Assembly (NCBI RefSeq): GCF_022524485.1
Contig: NZ_JAKXMK010000039.1
Span: 1 to 64,000, forward strand
Source: Pseudonocardia alaniniphila
GTDB taxonomy: Bacteria > Actinomycetota > Actinomycetes > Mycobacteriales > Pseudonocardiaceae
Length of the DNA: 64,000 nt
Direction of reading: 5' to 3'
Shown: positions 43,752 to 54,513 of the stretch, piece after piece
Numbering within the stretch: the stretch's first letter is position 1
Layout: each line of letters opens with the position of its first letter
Translations under genes and position numbers: made by a program
Notes under the pieces: model-generated
Seen by the model: the letters and a program-made list of their open reading frames with translations, nothing else
What the model was told of the DNA's origin: nothing
Databases searched by the model: none

Positions 43752-43765
43752 TTAAAGCGCTTTAA
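43752..43765. promoter_or_regulatory. LacI-family palindromic operator TTAAAGCGCTTTAA
   Basis: A perfect 14-bp palindrome with central CG, typical of LacI/GalR sites, in the 102-bp region between the divergent P450 and lacI genes. It overlaps the -35 position of a possible lacI promoter (-10 TACTAT at 43773-43778) and lies 35 bp upstream of the P450 start, so it can repress both. Confidence 0.88.
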
Positions 43766-43819
43766 CCCCGAGTACTATGCGATCCGACACCAGGAGCTGT
43801 CAAGAGAGCGGGGGTCGTC

Positions 43820-44833
43820 CTGAGCGTCGCGAATTCGGGTCGCAGGCCCCGGCTGGAGGACGTCGCCGCTGCCGTCGGGCTGTCCACCGCATCGGTATCG
43901 CTCGTGCTGCGCGGAGTTCCCGGCCCCAGCGCGCAAACTCGCGAGCGCGTGCTGGAGGCCGCCTCACGCCTGGGCTACCGGCCCGACCGCACCGCGAGCC
44001 TGCTGGCCCGCCGGCGCACGCATCTGCTCGGCGTGCCCGTCATGCTGCGCGACGCGTTCCGCGCGGAGCTGGCCGAGGAGGTGCAGCTCGCCGCCGACGA
44101 GCGGAGCTACTCCGTTGCGCTCGGTGCCGTCACGCCGGTGCACGACGAGGCCCGCGTGGCCGAAACCCTGCTCGACCTGCGGTGCGAGGCTCTCGTGCTG
44201 CTCTCGCCCGAGCTCGACGTCGGCGTGCTCGCGGAACTCGGGGGGCGGATCCCGATGGTGGTCGTGGGCCGCCACATCGAGGCCGCGGGCTTCGACGTGG
44301 TGCGTGTGGCCGACGACGAGGGGGTCGGGCAGGCCGTCGACCATCTGGTCGGGCTCGGGCACCGCCACATCGTTCACGTCGATGGTGCCGACGCATCGAT
44401 GGCCGTCGACCGGCGCACGGGATTCCTCGCCGGTGCCCGCCGCCACCGCCTCGACGCCGCGCAGGTGCTACCCGGTGGCTACGACGAGGCGGCGGGCGCC
44501 TCGGCCGCCCGGCTCCTCCTCGCCGAGCCCACGCTCCCGACCGCGGTGATCGCGGCGAACGACCGCAGCGCGATCGGCCTCCTCGACGTCTTCGTGCGGG
44601 CAGGCGTGCAGGTGCCGCGCGATGTGTCGGTGGTGGGTTACGACGACGGCGCGCTCGCGCGGCTCGCCCACGTCGACCTCACGACGGTGAGTCAGGAGGC
44701 CGGCGTGCAGGCCGTGCACGCCGTGGAGGCTGCTGTCGAACGCCTGGAGGGTCACCGGGCCGGGCCACGGGAGGTCGTGCTCACGCCACGGCTCGTCGTC
44801 CGCGGGACGACGGGGCCGCCACGCCGCAGCTGA
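43820..44833 (+). CDS. LacI-family transcriptional regulator with non-standard start
   Basis: 337 residues if read from CTG 43820. Helix-turn-helix RLEDVAAAVGLSTASVSLVLRGVPGPSAQTRERVLEAASRLGYRPDRTAS about 11-60; sugar-binding periplasmic-fold domain about 65-330 (LLGVPVMLRDAFRAELAEEV, IVHVDGADASMAVDRRTGFLAGARRHRL, VIAANDRSAIGLL, VVGYDDGALARL). The first ATG/GTG/TTG in frame is GTG 43904 at residue 29, which would remove most of the DNA-binding helices. CTG 43820 lies 5 nt after a G-rich stretch (GGGGG) and is the best start. Likely represses the P450 operon. Confidence 0.85.
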   Translation: MSVANSGRRPRLEDVAAAVGLSTASVSLVLRGVPGPSAQTRERVLEAASRLGYRPDRTASLLARRRTHLLGVPVMLRDAFRAELAEEVQLAADERSYSVALGAVTPVHDEARVAETLLDLRCEALVLLSPELDVGVLAELGGRIPMVVVGRHIEAAGFDVVRVADDEGVGQAVDHLVGLGHRHIVHVDGADASMAVDRRTGFLAGARRHRLDAAQVLPGGYDEAAGASAARLLLAEPTLPTAVIAANDRSAIGLLDVFVRAGVQVPRDVSVVGYDDGALARLAHVDLTTVSQEAGVQAVHAVEAAVERLEGHRAGPREVVLTPRLVVRGTTGPPRRS

Positions 44834-44864
44834 TCCGCTGCTCGGGTGGGGACCAGGTCGCCGA

Positions 44865-45038
44865 CTACTCCGCGGAGCGTGTGGGGTCGACGCGTCCGGC
44901 GTCGCGCGAGCGCTTGAGCTCTCGTAGGTGCTCGGCGATGGCCACCTCTACTGCGGCGCGGACCGCAGCGGGTGAGACGTCGGGGTCGATCGCTCGGGCC
45001 GCGGCCAGCGAGCGGGCCGAGACGGAAATGTTGATCAC
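44865..45038 (-). CDS. Small ribbon-helix-helix-like or VapB-like protein (57 aa)
   Basis: Begins VINISVSARSLAAARAIDP, continues VSPAAVRAAVEVAIAEHLRELKRSRDAG. A beta-strand followed by two helices would fit small antitoxin-type DNA-binding proteins, but no family is certain. GTG 45038 has GGGAAAG about 10 nt upstream and a possible -10 TACTAC beyond it, in a locally AT-richer stretch. No toxin gene is adjacent on either side. Convergent with lacI. Confidence 0.5.
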   Translation of the reverse strand: MINISVSARSLAAARAIDPDVSPAAVRAAVEVAIAEHLRELKRSRDAGRVDPTRSAE

Positions 45039-45266
45039 TTCGGTAGCTTTCCCGATGGCTGTTGTAGTAACGGGCACCGGCAGGCCCCGCGCTGTAACCC
45101 CCCGGCCATCGCCTGGACGGGCACTGATGTGCCGCCGTTGGCAATGGGCCTCCGCAACAAGGTACGCCCTCCGTTCGACCGGTTGTCGCGGGTCCCGCAC
45201 CCCGACGAAGATCTCGCCCGGTTTGTTCCATATGAGAAGGCTGCGGCGGGGTGCGAGGACCGGTGG

Positions 45267-46139
45267 TCAGCCCCGGAGCAGGATGCGCAGGTGTTCCAGG
45301 CTGGCTCGGACGTCGGTCAGCGGGCCCTCGCCCCGCGGTTCCTCGGTGAGGATCGTGTCCTGCTCGAGGACGTACCAACCGTCGTAGCCGTGGCCGCGCA
45401 GGTGTCCGACGATCGCCTCGATGTCGACGTCACCCTGGCCGAGTGGGCGGTACATGCCCTCGCCGACGGCCTCGGTGTAGGTGCGCCTGCCCGACTGCAC
45501 CTGCCCGGCCAGTCGGGCGTCCACGTCCTTGAGATGGGCGTGGGCGATCCGGTGGGGCGCCTGGCGGGTGAGCTCGGCCGGATCGGTACCGCCGATGAGC
45601 AGATGGCCCGTGTCCAGGCACAGCGCGATCGAGGAACCGTCGAGTACCCGCTGCACCTCCTCGCCGTTCTCCACCATCGTGCCGACGTGCGGATGCAGCA
45701 CCGCGCGAACGCCGTGCTCGGCGGCGAGGTCCGCGAGCCGGTCCAGGTTGGTCAGCAGGGTGAGCCAGCCGGCGTCATCGAGGGTGGGACGGGTGTCGTA
45801 CCCGTCGAGACCGGAGACGGCCGAGAGCACCAGCACGTCCGACCCGGTCGCCGCGTAGGCCTGCAGCAGCTTCTCGACTTCGGGCACGGGGTCGTGGCCG
45901 GCCACATGCAGCAGCAGCGGTGTGAACCCACCGACGGCCTGCAGGTGGTGGCGGGAGAGAACCTCGGCCATCGCGCCCGGCTCGGCCGGGAGGAAGCCGT
46001 CGGGTCCCAGCTCCGTGGCGGCCATCCCCACGTCCCGCATCTCCGCGAGCACCCGCGAGGGTGGCAGCTGATACCCCCATCCGGGCACCTCGCACACCCC
46101 CCAGGAGATGGGCGCCCCGGCGATCCTCTGGTCAGTCAC
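45267..46139 (-). CDS. IolE-like sugar isomerase/dehydratase (TIM barrel)
   Basis: 290 residues. APISWGVCEVPGWGYQLPPSRVLAEMRDVGMAATELGPDGFLP is the N-terminus of inosose-dehydratase-like proteins; metal ligands in VLHPHVGTMVENGEEV, CLDTGHLLIGG, AHAHLKDVD and YVLEQDTI. Last gene of the iol operon, overlapping the preceding Gfo/Idh stop by 4 nt (GTGA). It is a second IolE-type protein beside 52091-53014, and may act on another inosose stereoisomer or as an inosose isomerase (IolI-like). Confidence 0.85.
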   Translation of the reverse strand: MTDQRIAGAPISWGVCEVPGWGYQLPPSRVLAEMRDVGMAATELGPDGFLPAEPGAMAEVLSRHHLQAVGGFTPLLLHVAGHDPVPEVEKLLQAYAATGSDVLVLSAVSGLDGYDTRPTLDDAGWLTLLTNLDRLADLAAEHGVRAVLHPHVGTMVENGEEVQRVLDGSSIALCLDTGHLLIGGTDPAELTRQAPHRIAHAHLKDVDARLAGQVQSGRRTYTEAVGEGMYRPLGQGDVDIEAIVGHLRGHGYDGWYVLEQDTILTEEPRGEGPLTDVRASLEHLRILLRG

Positions 46140-47182
46140 TTCTGTGGTTCCTCCAGTTCGTACAGCACGCCCTGCGGTGTCCGCTGTGGCTTCACACCGA
46201 CCGGCAGGCCCGTCTCCCACGACCGTCGTGCCGCCCTGGCCAGGTCGAACGCGGCGAGCGCGTCGTGGCCGGTCACCCGGGGAGCGCCACCGTCGCGCAC
46301 GCAGCGGCCGAATGCGTCGAGCTCGTCGGTGTAGGCCTCCGGGTAGCGCTCCTCGAAGTCGCGCGGCATCTCGTGGGACGCGAGCCCGGGCGTGCGCCAC
46401 TCGTAGTGGCGTCGTCTCGGCGCGTCGATCCGGACGGTCGCGGCGCTGCCCATCACCTCGGTGGAGCATTCGTAGCCGTACCGAGCCGAGCGGCTGTTGT
46501 CGATCACGCCGAGGGCGCCGTTCTCGAAGCGCAGCACGACGACGGCGGTGTCGATGTCGCCGAGCGCGGCGAACGCGGGGTCGGACGCCGCCCCGTGCGC
46601 ACTGACCTCCACGACCTCACCCACCAGCCAGCGGGCGACGTCGAGGTCGTGCACGGTGACGTCGACGAAGAACCCGCCCGAGCCGGTGAGGTACGCGGGC
46701 GGCGGGGAGGTCATGTCCCGCAACGATGTGCGGAACAAGGTGACCGCGCCCAGCTCACCGGCCTGGATCCGCTGCGCGGCGGCCACCCAGTCGGGGTCGG
46801 AACGGCGATGGAACCCCACCTGGAACACCACGCCCGCCCGCGCGACGGCGTCGATCACGGCGAGCGTGGTGTCGCGGTCCAGCGAGATCGGCTTCTCGCA
46901 GAAGACGTGCTTGCCCGCCGCGGCGGCGGCCACCGCCAGCTCCGCGTGCGACCCGGTGGAGGTGGCGATCGCCACGGCCTCGACACCCTCGTCGGCCAGC
47001 AGCTCGTCGAAGCTCGCCGTCCAGGGCACCTCGAGCTGTTCGGCGAGCTGCCGGGCGACCGTGGTGTCCGCGTCGTACAGGCACGTCAGCCGGGCCGAGG
47101 CGCAGCGCGACGCCAGGTTCCGCGCGTGGATCCGTCCCATCCGCCCGAGCCCGGCGAGCCCGACGCCGACGCGGCGGCTCAT
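46136..47182 (-). CDS. Gfo/Idh/MocA oxidoreductase, inositol dehydrogenase-like
   Basis: 348 residues: GVGLAGLGRMGRIHARNLA, EKP motif FCEKPISLD, VHDLDVARWLVG with the catalytic His/Asp pair, and GALGVIDNSRSARYGYECSTEVMG. Similar to inositol 2-dehydrogenases (IolG/IdhA). ATG overlaps the iolH stop by 4 nt. With the gene at 48045 it gives two dehydrogenases in the iol operon, probably for different inositol isomers or for the second oxidation used in chiro- or scyllo-inositol conversion. Confidence 0.87.
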   Translation of the reverse strand: MSRRVGVGLAGLGRMGRIHARNLASRCASARLTCLYDADTTVARQLAEQLEVPWTASFDELLADEGVEAVAIATSTGSHAELAVAAAAAGKHVFCEKPISLDRDTTLAVIDAVARAGVVFQVGFHRRSDPDWVAAAQRIQAGELGAVTLFRTSLRDMTSPPPAYLTGSGGFFVDVTVHDLDVARWLVGEVVEVSAHGAASDPAFAALGDIDTAVVVLRFENGALGVIDNSRSARYGYECSTEVMGSAATVRIDAPRRRHYEWRTPGLASHEMPRDFEERYPEAYTDELDAFGRCVRDGGAPRVTGHDALAAFDLARAARRSWETGLPVGVKPQRTPQGVLYELEEPQK

Positions 47183-48048
47183 GCGCCGGCCATGGCGTGG
47201 CGGCCCAGGTACTCCTGCACCTTCTCCCGGTTGAAGCGCAGCGACTCGCGCGCCCGCTCCTCCCAGGCGAAGACGCACACCGTCGCGATCCCGTCGAACC
47301 CGACCTCGGCGAGCGTGGCGAAGAACAGGTCCCAGTCGACCTCGCCCTGCCCCACGTCGAGATGCTGATGGATCCGTGCCGTCGACCCCGGTGGGTTGAC
47401 GATGTAGCGCAGCCCGGACGAGCCGGTGTGGTCGAACGTGTCGGCGATGTGCAGCTGGGTGAGCAGCGGCCCGGCGTACCGCATGACGTCGGCGAGGTCG
47501 CCGCCCTGGTGGAACGTGTGCGGCGCGCAGTAGAGGAACGAGACGAGCTCGTTGTCGATCCCGCGGATCAGCTCGACCGCGCCCCGCCCGTCCTCCATGA
47601 AGTCGTCGGGATGGGGCTCGAGCACGAGCCGCACGCCCTCCTGCTCGAAGATCGGGAGCAGCTCCTCCAGCGAGCGCCAGAACTGCGCCTCGCTCGCCGC
47701 CGCCTGTTCGGGGCGCCCGTTGAACTCGGAGTTCATGACGCCGCAGCCGAGGTCGACGGTGATCTGGATGGCCCGGCGCCAGTAGCGCACCGCGGCCTGG
47801 CGCTCGTCCTCGTCGGGGCCCGACCATTTGTAGAGCGGCAGCACCGAGGCGATCTCCACGCCGGCGCCCGCGAGCTCCTTGCGGAATGCGGCGATCGTCG
47901 CCCGGTCGGCCCGCGGGTGCACGAAGAACGGCAGGAAGTCCGCTCGCGGGGACAGCTCGATGTGCTGGTAGCCGAGCTCCGCCACCAGCGCCGGCAGCTC
48001 CAGCAGCGGTGTCCTCCGCAACATGTAGGGGTCGACCGCGAGCTTCAC
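47179..48048 (-). CDS. iolH: IolH-type sugar isomerase family protein
   Basis: 289 residues, same length as Bacillus IolH. VKLAVDPYMLRRTPLLELPALVAELGYQHIELSPRADFLPFF, VLPLYKWSGPDEDERQAAVRYWRRAI, LEPHPDDFMED, FLYCAPHTFHQGG, GLRYIVNPPGSTARIHQHLDVGQGEVDWDLFF and VCVFAWEERARESL closely follow the IolH pattern. The exact reaction of IolH is not established; it has the AP-endonuclease-2 TIM-barrel fold. GTG start overlaps the iolG stop by 4 nt. Confidence 0.9.
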   Translation of the reverse strand: MKLAVDPYMLRRTPLLELPALVAELGYQHIELSPRADFLPFFVHPRADRATIAAFRKELAGAGVEIASVLPLYKWSGPDEDERQAAVRYWRRAIQITVDLGCGVMNSEFNGRPEQAAASEAQFWRSLEELLPIFEQEGVRLVLEPHPDDFMEDGRGAVELIRGIDNELVSFLYCAPHTFHQGGDLADVMRYAGPLLTQLHIADTFDHTGSSGLRYIVNPPGSTARIHQHLDVGQGEVDWDLFFATLAEVGFDGIATVCVFAWEERARESLRFNREKVQEYLGRHAMAGA

Positions 48049-49064
48049 GGTGTGGGCTCCTTGTAGAGGTCCGGGCGCTGGCGCAGCACCACCGGCACGC
48101 GCCCGCCGGAGTGCAGCGCAGCCAGGCCCGTCTCGCACCCGACCGTGGCCGCGTAGCCGTCCCACGCGCTGGGGCCGGTGGTTCCCCCGGCCGTGACGGC
48201 GTCGATCCAGGCCTGGAACTCGGTGTCGAACGCGCGGGCGAAGCGCTCCCGCCAGTGGCCCGGCACGCGGCCGCTGACCCGTCCGGCGCTCTTGACCAGG
48301 GCGCCCGCGCTCTCCGACAGCTCGACGGTGCCGTCCTCGCAGACCACCTCGCCGCGGATGTCGTAGCCGAAGCCCGCGTTCACCATGGCCTCGACGTCCA
48401 CGAGCACGCCGCTCGCCATCTCCAGCAGCACGAGCAGCGGGTCGTTGAAGCCGGCCGCGGCCTTGCTGCTCACCCGCGGCTTGAACACGGTGATGGCGGC
48501 GATCTCGTCGTCGAACATCCACCGTGCGACGTCGATGTCGTGCACGGTGCTGTCGTTGATGATCATGTCGCTGGTGAAGTGCGACGGCACCGACGGGTTG
48601 CGGTGCGCGGCGTGCATCAGCAGCGGCAGCCCGATCTCGCCGCTGGTCACCACCTGCTTCATGGCCCGGTACTGCTCGTCGTAGCGCCGCATGAAGCCGA
48701 CCATGACCATCCGCCGCCCCGCCGCGACCTCGGCGTCGACGATCCGGGCGCAGGCCTCCTCTGTGGTCGCGAGGGGCTTCTCGCAGAAGACCTGCTTGCC
48801 CGCTTCGATGCAGGCCAGGACGTACTCCTCGTGCGTCGGGCCCCAGGACGTGACGACCACCGCGTCGACGTCCGGATCGGCGATGAGGTCCTGCCCGGTG
48901 GCGTGCAGCGCGGCGCGCGGGAGGTCGTCCGCGACCGTCCGTGCTCGGTCGAGGTCCACGTCGGTGACCGCCGCGACCCGCGCCCCGGACAGGACGTGGG
49001 TGAGCCGTCTGATGTGGTCCTGCCCGATCATGCCCACGCCGATGACGCCGACGCCTAGAGTCAC
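48045..49064 (-). CDS. iolG: myo-Inositol 2-dehydrogenase
   Basis: 339 residues, first oxidation of myo-inositol to scyllo-inosose with NAD. GVGVIGVGMIGQDHIRRL, FCEKPLATTEEACARIVDAE, VGFMRRYDEQYRAMKQVVTSGEIG, and STVHDIDVARWMFDDEI (catalytic His) correspond well to corynebacterial/Sinorhizobium IolG. Next to the ABC importer and followed by iolH, the order seen in other actinobacterial iol clusters. GTG start. Confidence 0.92.
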   Translation of the reverse strand: MTLGVGVIGVGMIGQDHIRRLTHVLSGARVAAVTDVDLDRARTVADDLPRAALHATGQDLIADPDVDAVVVTSWGPTHEEYVLACIEAGKQVFCEKPLATTEEACARIVDAEVAAGRRMVMVGFMRRYDEQYRAMKQVVTSGEIGLPLLMHAAHRNPSVPSHFTSDMIINDSTVHDIDVARWMFDDEIAAITVFKPRVSSKAAAGFNDPLLVLLEMASGVLVDVEAMVNAGFGYDIRGEVVCEDGTVELSESAGALVKSAGRVSGRVPGHWRERFARAFDTEFQAWIDAVTAGGTTGPSAWDGYAATVGCETGLAALHSGGRVPVVLRQRPDLYKEPTP

Positions 49065-49098
49065 GTCGCTTCCTCTCCTGGTGTGTGGGATGCGCTGG

Positions 49099-49914
<816 letters not shown>

Positions 49915-49922
49915 GGCCGCCC

Positions 49923-50990
49923 TCACTTCCTCGTCAGCGCGTAGTTCTTGACGTACAGGTTCACCAGCACGGCGAGCAGGAGCATCGCGCCGAGGAATGT
50001 GTAGAACCAGTTGGGATCGAACCCGGCAAAGACGATGCCCTGGGTCGTCATCCCGAAGATGAAGGCGCCGACGGCCGCGCCGATCACGGATCCGTAGCCA
50101 CCGGTGAGCAGCGTGCCGCCCACGACCGCGGCGATGATGTAGATGAACTCGTTTCCGATTCCCAGGCCGGACTGCACCGACGAGAAGTTGAACAACAGGT
50201 GCATTCCGAGGAACCACCCCAGAACCGCGACCGCCATGAAGAGGCCGATCTTCACCTTGGCCACCGGAACGCCCACCGCGCGAGCGCTCGCCGCGTTGCC
50301 ACCGGAAGCGAAGATCCAGTTTCCGACGCGCGTCCGCAGCAGCACCCACGTCCCGATGGCGACGAACAGCAACCACCAGAGCACGGTGATCTTGACCGTC
50401 ATGAACCCGAGGTTGATGTCGGACGCGAAGATCGCGTGCGCCAGTCCGAAACCGTCCAGCTCCGAGACGTTGTCGCTGGCGACCGTGCCGGTCACGGCTT
50501 TCGTCACACCGAGGTTGACACCGCGGAGCATGAAGAACGTGGACAGGGTGATCAGGAAGCTCGGGATCCCCGTTCTGATCACCAGGTAGCCGTTGACGAA
50601 CCCGATGACCAGCGCGACCAGCAGGCTGATGAGTACGCCCGCCCAGACGTTCAGGCTCAGCTGGTAGGTGATGAGAGCGGCCGTCAGTGCGCACGTCACC
50701 ACGGAGACACCGGCCGAGAGGTCGAACTCGCCGCCGATCATCAGCAGCGCCACACCCACCGCGACGATGCCGATCGTCGAACTCGCGTACAGGACGGTCG
50801 CGAAGGACGGGAACGTCCGGAACGGCGGGGCGATCGCGAAGAAGAAGATGAAGATGGCGATCGCCGCCGCCACCGCGCCGATCTCCGGGCGGGTGAGGAT
50901 GCGCGCCATGAGCGACCGGGTGGGTCGCTGCGCACCGTCTGTACCGGGACTTCTGGGCGGCTCTTTCGTCGCCACTGGGGTCGTCGTCAT
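49923..50990 (-). CDS. Sugar ABC transporter permease (RbsC/FrcC-type)
   Basis: 355 residues with about 9-10 membrane helices. IGEFDLS-type loop LLMIGGEFDLSAGVSVV, VNGYLVIRTGIPSFLITLSTFFMLRG, and ASGGNAASARAVGVPVAKVK coupling segment typical of RbsC/BPD_transp_2. Forms the membrane channel with the ATPase and the lipoprotein below. ATG 50990. Confidence 0.92.
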   Translation of the reverse strand: MTTTPVATKEPPRSPGTDGAQRPTRSLMARILTRPEIGAVAAAIAIFIFFFAIAPPFRTFPSFATVLYASSTIGIVAVGVALLMIGGEFDLSAGVSVVTCALTAALITYQLSLNVWAGVLISLLVALVIGFVNGYLVIRTGIPSFLITLSTFFMLRGVNLGVTKAVTGTVASDNVSELDGFGLAHAIFASDINLGFMTVKITVLWWLLFVAIGTWVLLRTRVGNWIFASGGNAASARAVGVPVAKVKIGLFMAVAVLGWFLGMHLLFNFSSVQSGLGIGNEFIYIIAAVVGGTLLTGGYGSVIGAAVGAFIFGMTTQGIVFAGFDPNWFYTFLGAMLLLAVLVNLYVKNYALTRK

Positions 50991-51052
50991 GGCTGCTCCA
51001 GGAGTTGCTGGGCCCAGGGGAGCCGGTCGACCGGCTTCCCCGGGGGACGCGG

Positions 51053-52042
51053 TCAGCGCGTGTTGTTCTGGGTGTAGGGCAGGATCTGGTCGATGTTGCT
51101 CTTGTCGACGAAGGACGGCCCGGTGAGCACCGGCTTGCCGCCGCCGAGGTCGTTGCCGTTGGTCAGCTCGAACCACAGCCCTTCGACAGCCATATAACCC
51201 TGCACGTACGGCTGCTGGTCGACCGAGAAGTCGATCTTCCCGTCCTGGATCGCCTTGGCGGCGTCCTGGTTGAGGTCGAACGTGACGAGCTTCGCCGTGT
51301 TGCCCGAGTCGGTCTGGGCCTGCATCGCGGCCATCGCGATCGGGGCCCCGAGCGTGACGATGTGGGTGATCGACGGGTCCTGGCTGAGCTTCGCGCCGAT
51401 CGTCTGCTGCACCGACGGCAGGTCGGCCCCGTTGACCTGCAGGTTTTCCGTGTTCGGGTACGCCTTCTTCACGCCTGCGCATCGCGTCTCGAGCGCGACC
51501 GAGCCCTGGGCCTGGATGACGCAGAGGGTCTTGCCGCCGTCGCCCTCCGCGGCGATCCGCTGACCGACCGACTGTCCGGCCAGGTCCTCGTCCGACCCGA
51601 AGTACATCTTCGCGCCGGCCTGCTTGTACTGGTCCAGGCCCTGGTTGAACGCGACGACCGGGATGCCGGCGTCGGCCGCCTTCTTCGCCACCGGGATCAC
51701 CGCGTCGGCGCTGGACAGCGTCACGGCGATGCCGTCGACCTTGCTGTCGATCGCGTTCTGGACGAGCGTGGCCTGCTCGGGGCCCTGCTCGTTGTTCGAG
51801 TACTTGAGATCGATGCCGTGCACCCGGGCCGCCTCCTCAGCACCCGCCCGGATCTTGTCCCAGAACGTGTCGCCCGCCTGTTCGTGCGTGATCATCGCGA
51901 TGGTGTAGGTGCGGCCGCCGGAAGCGCCGCCTGCCTGTTCGGCCTGGTTCCTCGCCCCGCCCTGACTGCTGCACGCCGCCAGGGCGACCCCCAGCGCCGC
52001 GAGCACGGCCAGTTGCCGCATGGACTTCCGGGTACTCCTCAT
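51053..52042 (-). CDS. Sugar ABC transporter substrate-binding lipoprotein
   Basis: 329 residues: signal peptide with lipobox LAAC (Cys24), linker SSQGGARNQAEQAGGASGG, then a type 1 periplasmic-binding fold (YTIAMITHEQAGDTFWDKIRAGAEEAARVHGIDLKYSNNEQGPEQATLVQNAI; KVDGIAVTLSSADAV; VVAFNQGLD; VTFDLNQDAAKAIQDGKIDFSVDQQPYVQGY). The QQPYVQGY ending is typical of ribose/inositol receptors. ATG has GGAAGGA upstream. Probable inositol receptor by context. Confidence 0.93.
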   Translation of the reverse strand: MRSTRKSMRQLAVLAALGVALAACSSQGGARNQAEQAGGASGGRTYTIAMITHEQAGDTFWDKIRAGAEEAARVHGIDLKYSNNEQGPEQATLVQNAIDSKVDGIAVTLSSADAVIPVAKKAADAGIPVVAFNQGLDQYKQAGAKMYFGSDEDLAGQSVGQRIAAEGDGGKTLCVIQAQGSVALETRCAGVKKAYPNTENLQVNGADLPSVQQTIGAKLSQDPSITHIVTLGAPIAMAAMQAQTDSGNTAKLVTFDLNQDAAKAIQDGKIDFSVDQQPYVQGYMAVEGLWFELTNGNDLGGGKPVLTGPSFVDKSNIDQILPYTQNNTR

Positions 52043-52090
52043 CGAGTTTCCTTCCAGTCACAGCCGGCGCCAGCGGCGGCTGAGGATGGG

Positions 52091-53014
52091 TCAGTAGGGC
52101 CACCGCCGGACCGGGCCGAGACCGCAGCCGGCGAAGTACCCGGCCGTGCGGGCGGCGATGGGCAACGGGACGTGCGGCTCCACCGGGTAGAGGTCCTGCT
52201 CCACCACGGTGTAGAGATCGGTGTCGAGCGCCGCGAGCGCGTCGAGCAGGGGTGGCATCGCCGGTTCCCCGTGCGGTGGCTCGACCATCACACCGAGTGG
52301 CACGGCCTCGGCGAGCGAGAGCTTCTCGGCGCGGACGCGGTCGCGGACAGCCGGATCGACCTGCTTGAGGTGCACGTACAGGATGCGCTCCGGGAACCGC
52401 CGGATGATCGCGATGTTGTCGCCGTCGCAGTAGGAGATGTGCCCGGTGTCGAGGCACAGGTTCACGTACTGCGGGTCGGTGTCGGCGAGGAACCGCTCCA
52501 CCCGCACCTGCGTGTCGACGTGGGTGTCGGCGTGCGGATGGAACACCAGGTCGACGCCGAACTCCTCGTGCAGGAGCCTCCCGAGCTTGTCGTAGCCGGT
52601 GGTGAGGTTCTTCCACTGCTCGGGATCGATGTCGCCGGAATCGGTGGCAGCGCCGGTGTGCATGTCGGTGTACTGCTCGGGCAGCAGCACGAGGTGGCGG
52701 GCGCCGAGGGCGGTGAGCAGCCGCGACTCCTTGCGGCACGCCTCCACCGCCTCGTCCAGCGCCTCGGCACCGCGGTGCAGCCCGGCGAAGATCGTGCCCC
52801 CGCAGAGCGTGAGGTTGCGGGCCTGCAACTCGTCGCGAAGCTGCCCGGGATCCTGCGGCATGAACCCGGACGGGCCGAGCTCGGTGTGGGTGTAGCCCGC
52901 CTGTCCGATCTCGTCGAGGTACTGCTTCCAGTCCACCTGGTGTGGATCGGACGGGAACCACACGCCCCACGAGTCGGGGGCGGTGCCGAGAGTCAGCTTG
53001 TCGAGGGCAGCCAT
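52091..53014 (-). CDS. iolE: Inosose dehydratase (IolE)
   Basis: 307 residues; dehydrates 2-keto-myo-inositol (scyllo-inosose) to the 3D-trihydroxycyclohexane-dione. APDSWGVWFPSDPHQVDWKQYLDEIGQAGYTHTELGPSGFMPQ is typical of IolE; metal ligands in VFHPHADTHVD, CLDTGHISYCDG, YVHLKQVD and VVEQDLYP. Two nucleotides separate it from the iolA stop. Better match to IolE than the paralogue at 45267, so it is the probable main enzyme. Confidence 0.92.
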   Translation of the reverse strand: MAALDKLTLGTAPDSWGVWFPSDPHQVDWKQYLDEIGQAGYTHTELGPSGFMPQDPGQLRDELQARNLTLCGGTIFAGLHRGAEALDEAVEACRKESRLLTALGARHLVLLPEQYTDMHTGAATDSGDIDPEQWKNLTTGYDKLGRLLHEEFGVDLVFHPHADTHVDTQVRVERFLADTDPQYVNLCLDTGHISYCDGDNIAIIRRFPERILYVHLKQVDPAVRDRVRAEKLSLAEAVPLGVMVEPPHGEPAMPPLLDALAALDTDLYTVVEQDLYPVEPHVPLPIAARTAGYFAGCGLGPVRRWPY

Positions 53015-53016
53015 GA

Positions 53017-54509
<1,493 letters not shown>

Positions 54510-54513
<4 letters not shown>

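Noticed and set aside
43777..43830. ATG 43777 as the LacI start through a frameshift
   Set aside because: It is out of frame with the helix-turn-helix and its own frame gives an Arg-rich shadow; a CTG start is simpler, though sequencing error remains possible.
46136..49064. Treating the two adjacent Gfo/Idh genes as a recent tandem duplication
   Set aside because: They are separated by iolH and differ throughout (for example GLAGLGRMGRIHARNL versus GVIGVGMIGQDHIRRL), so they are old paralogues.
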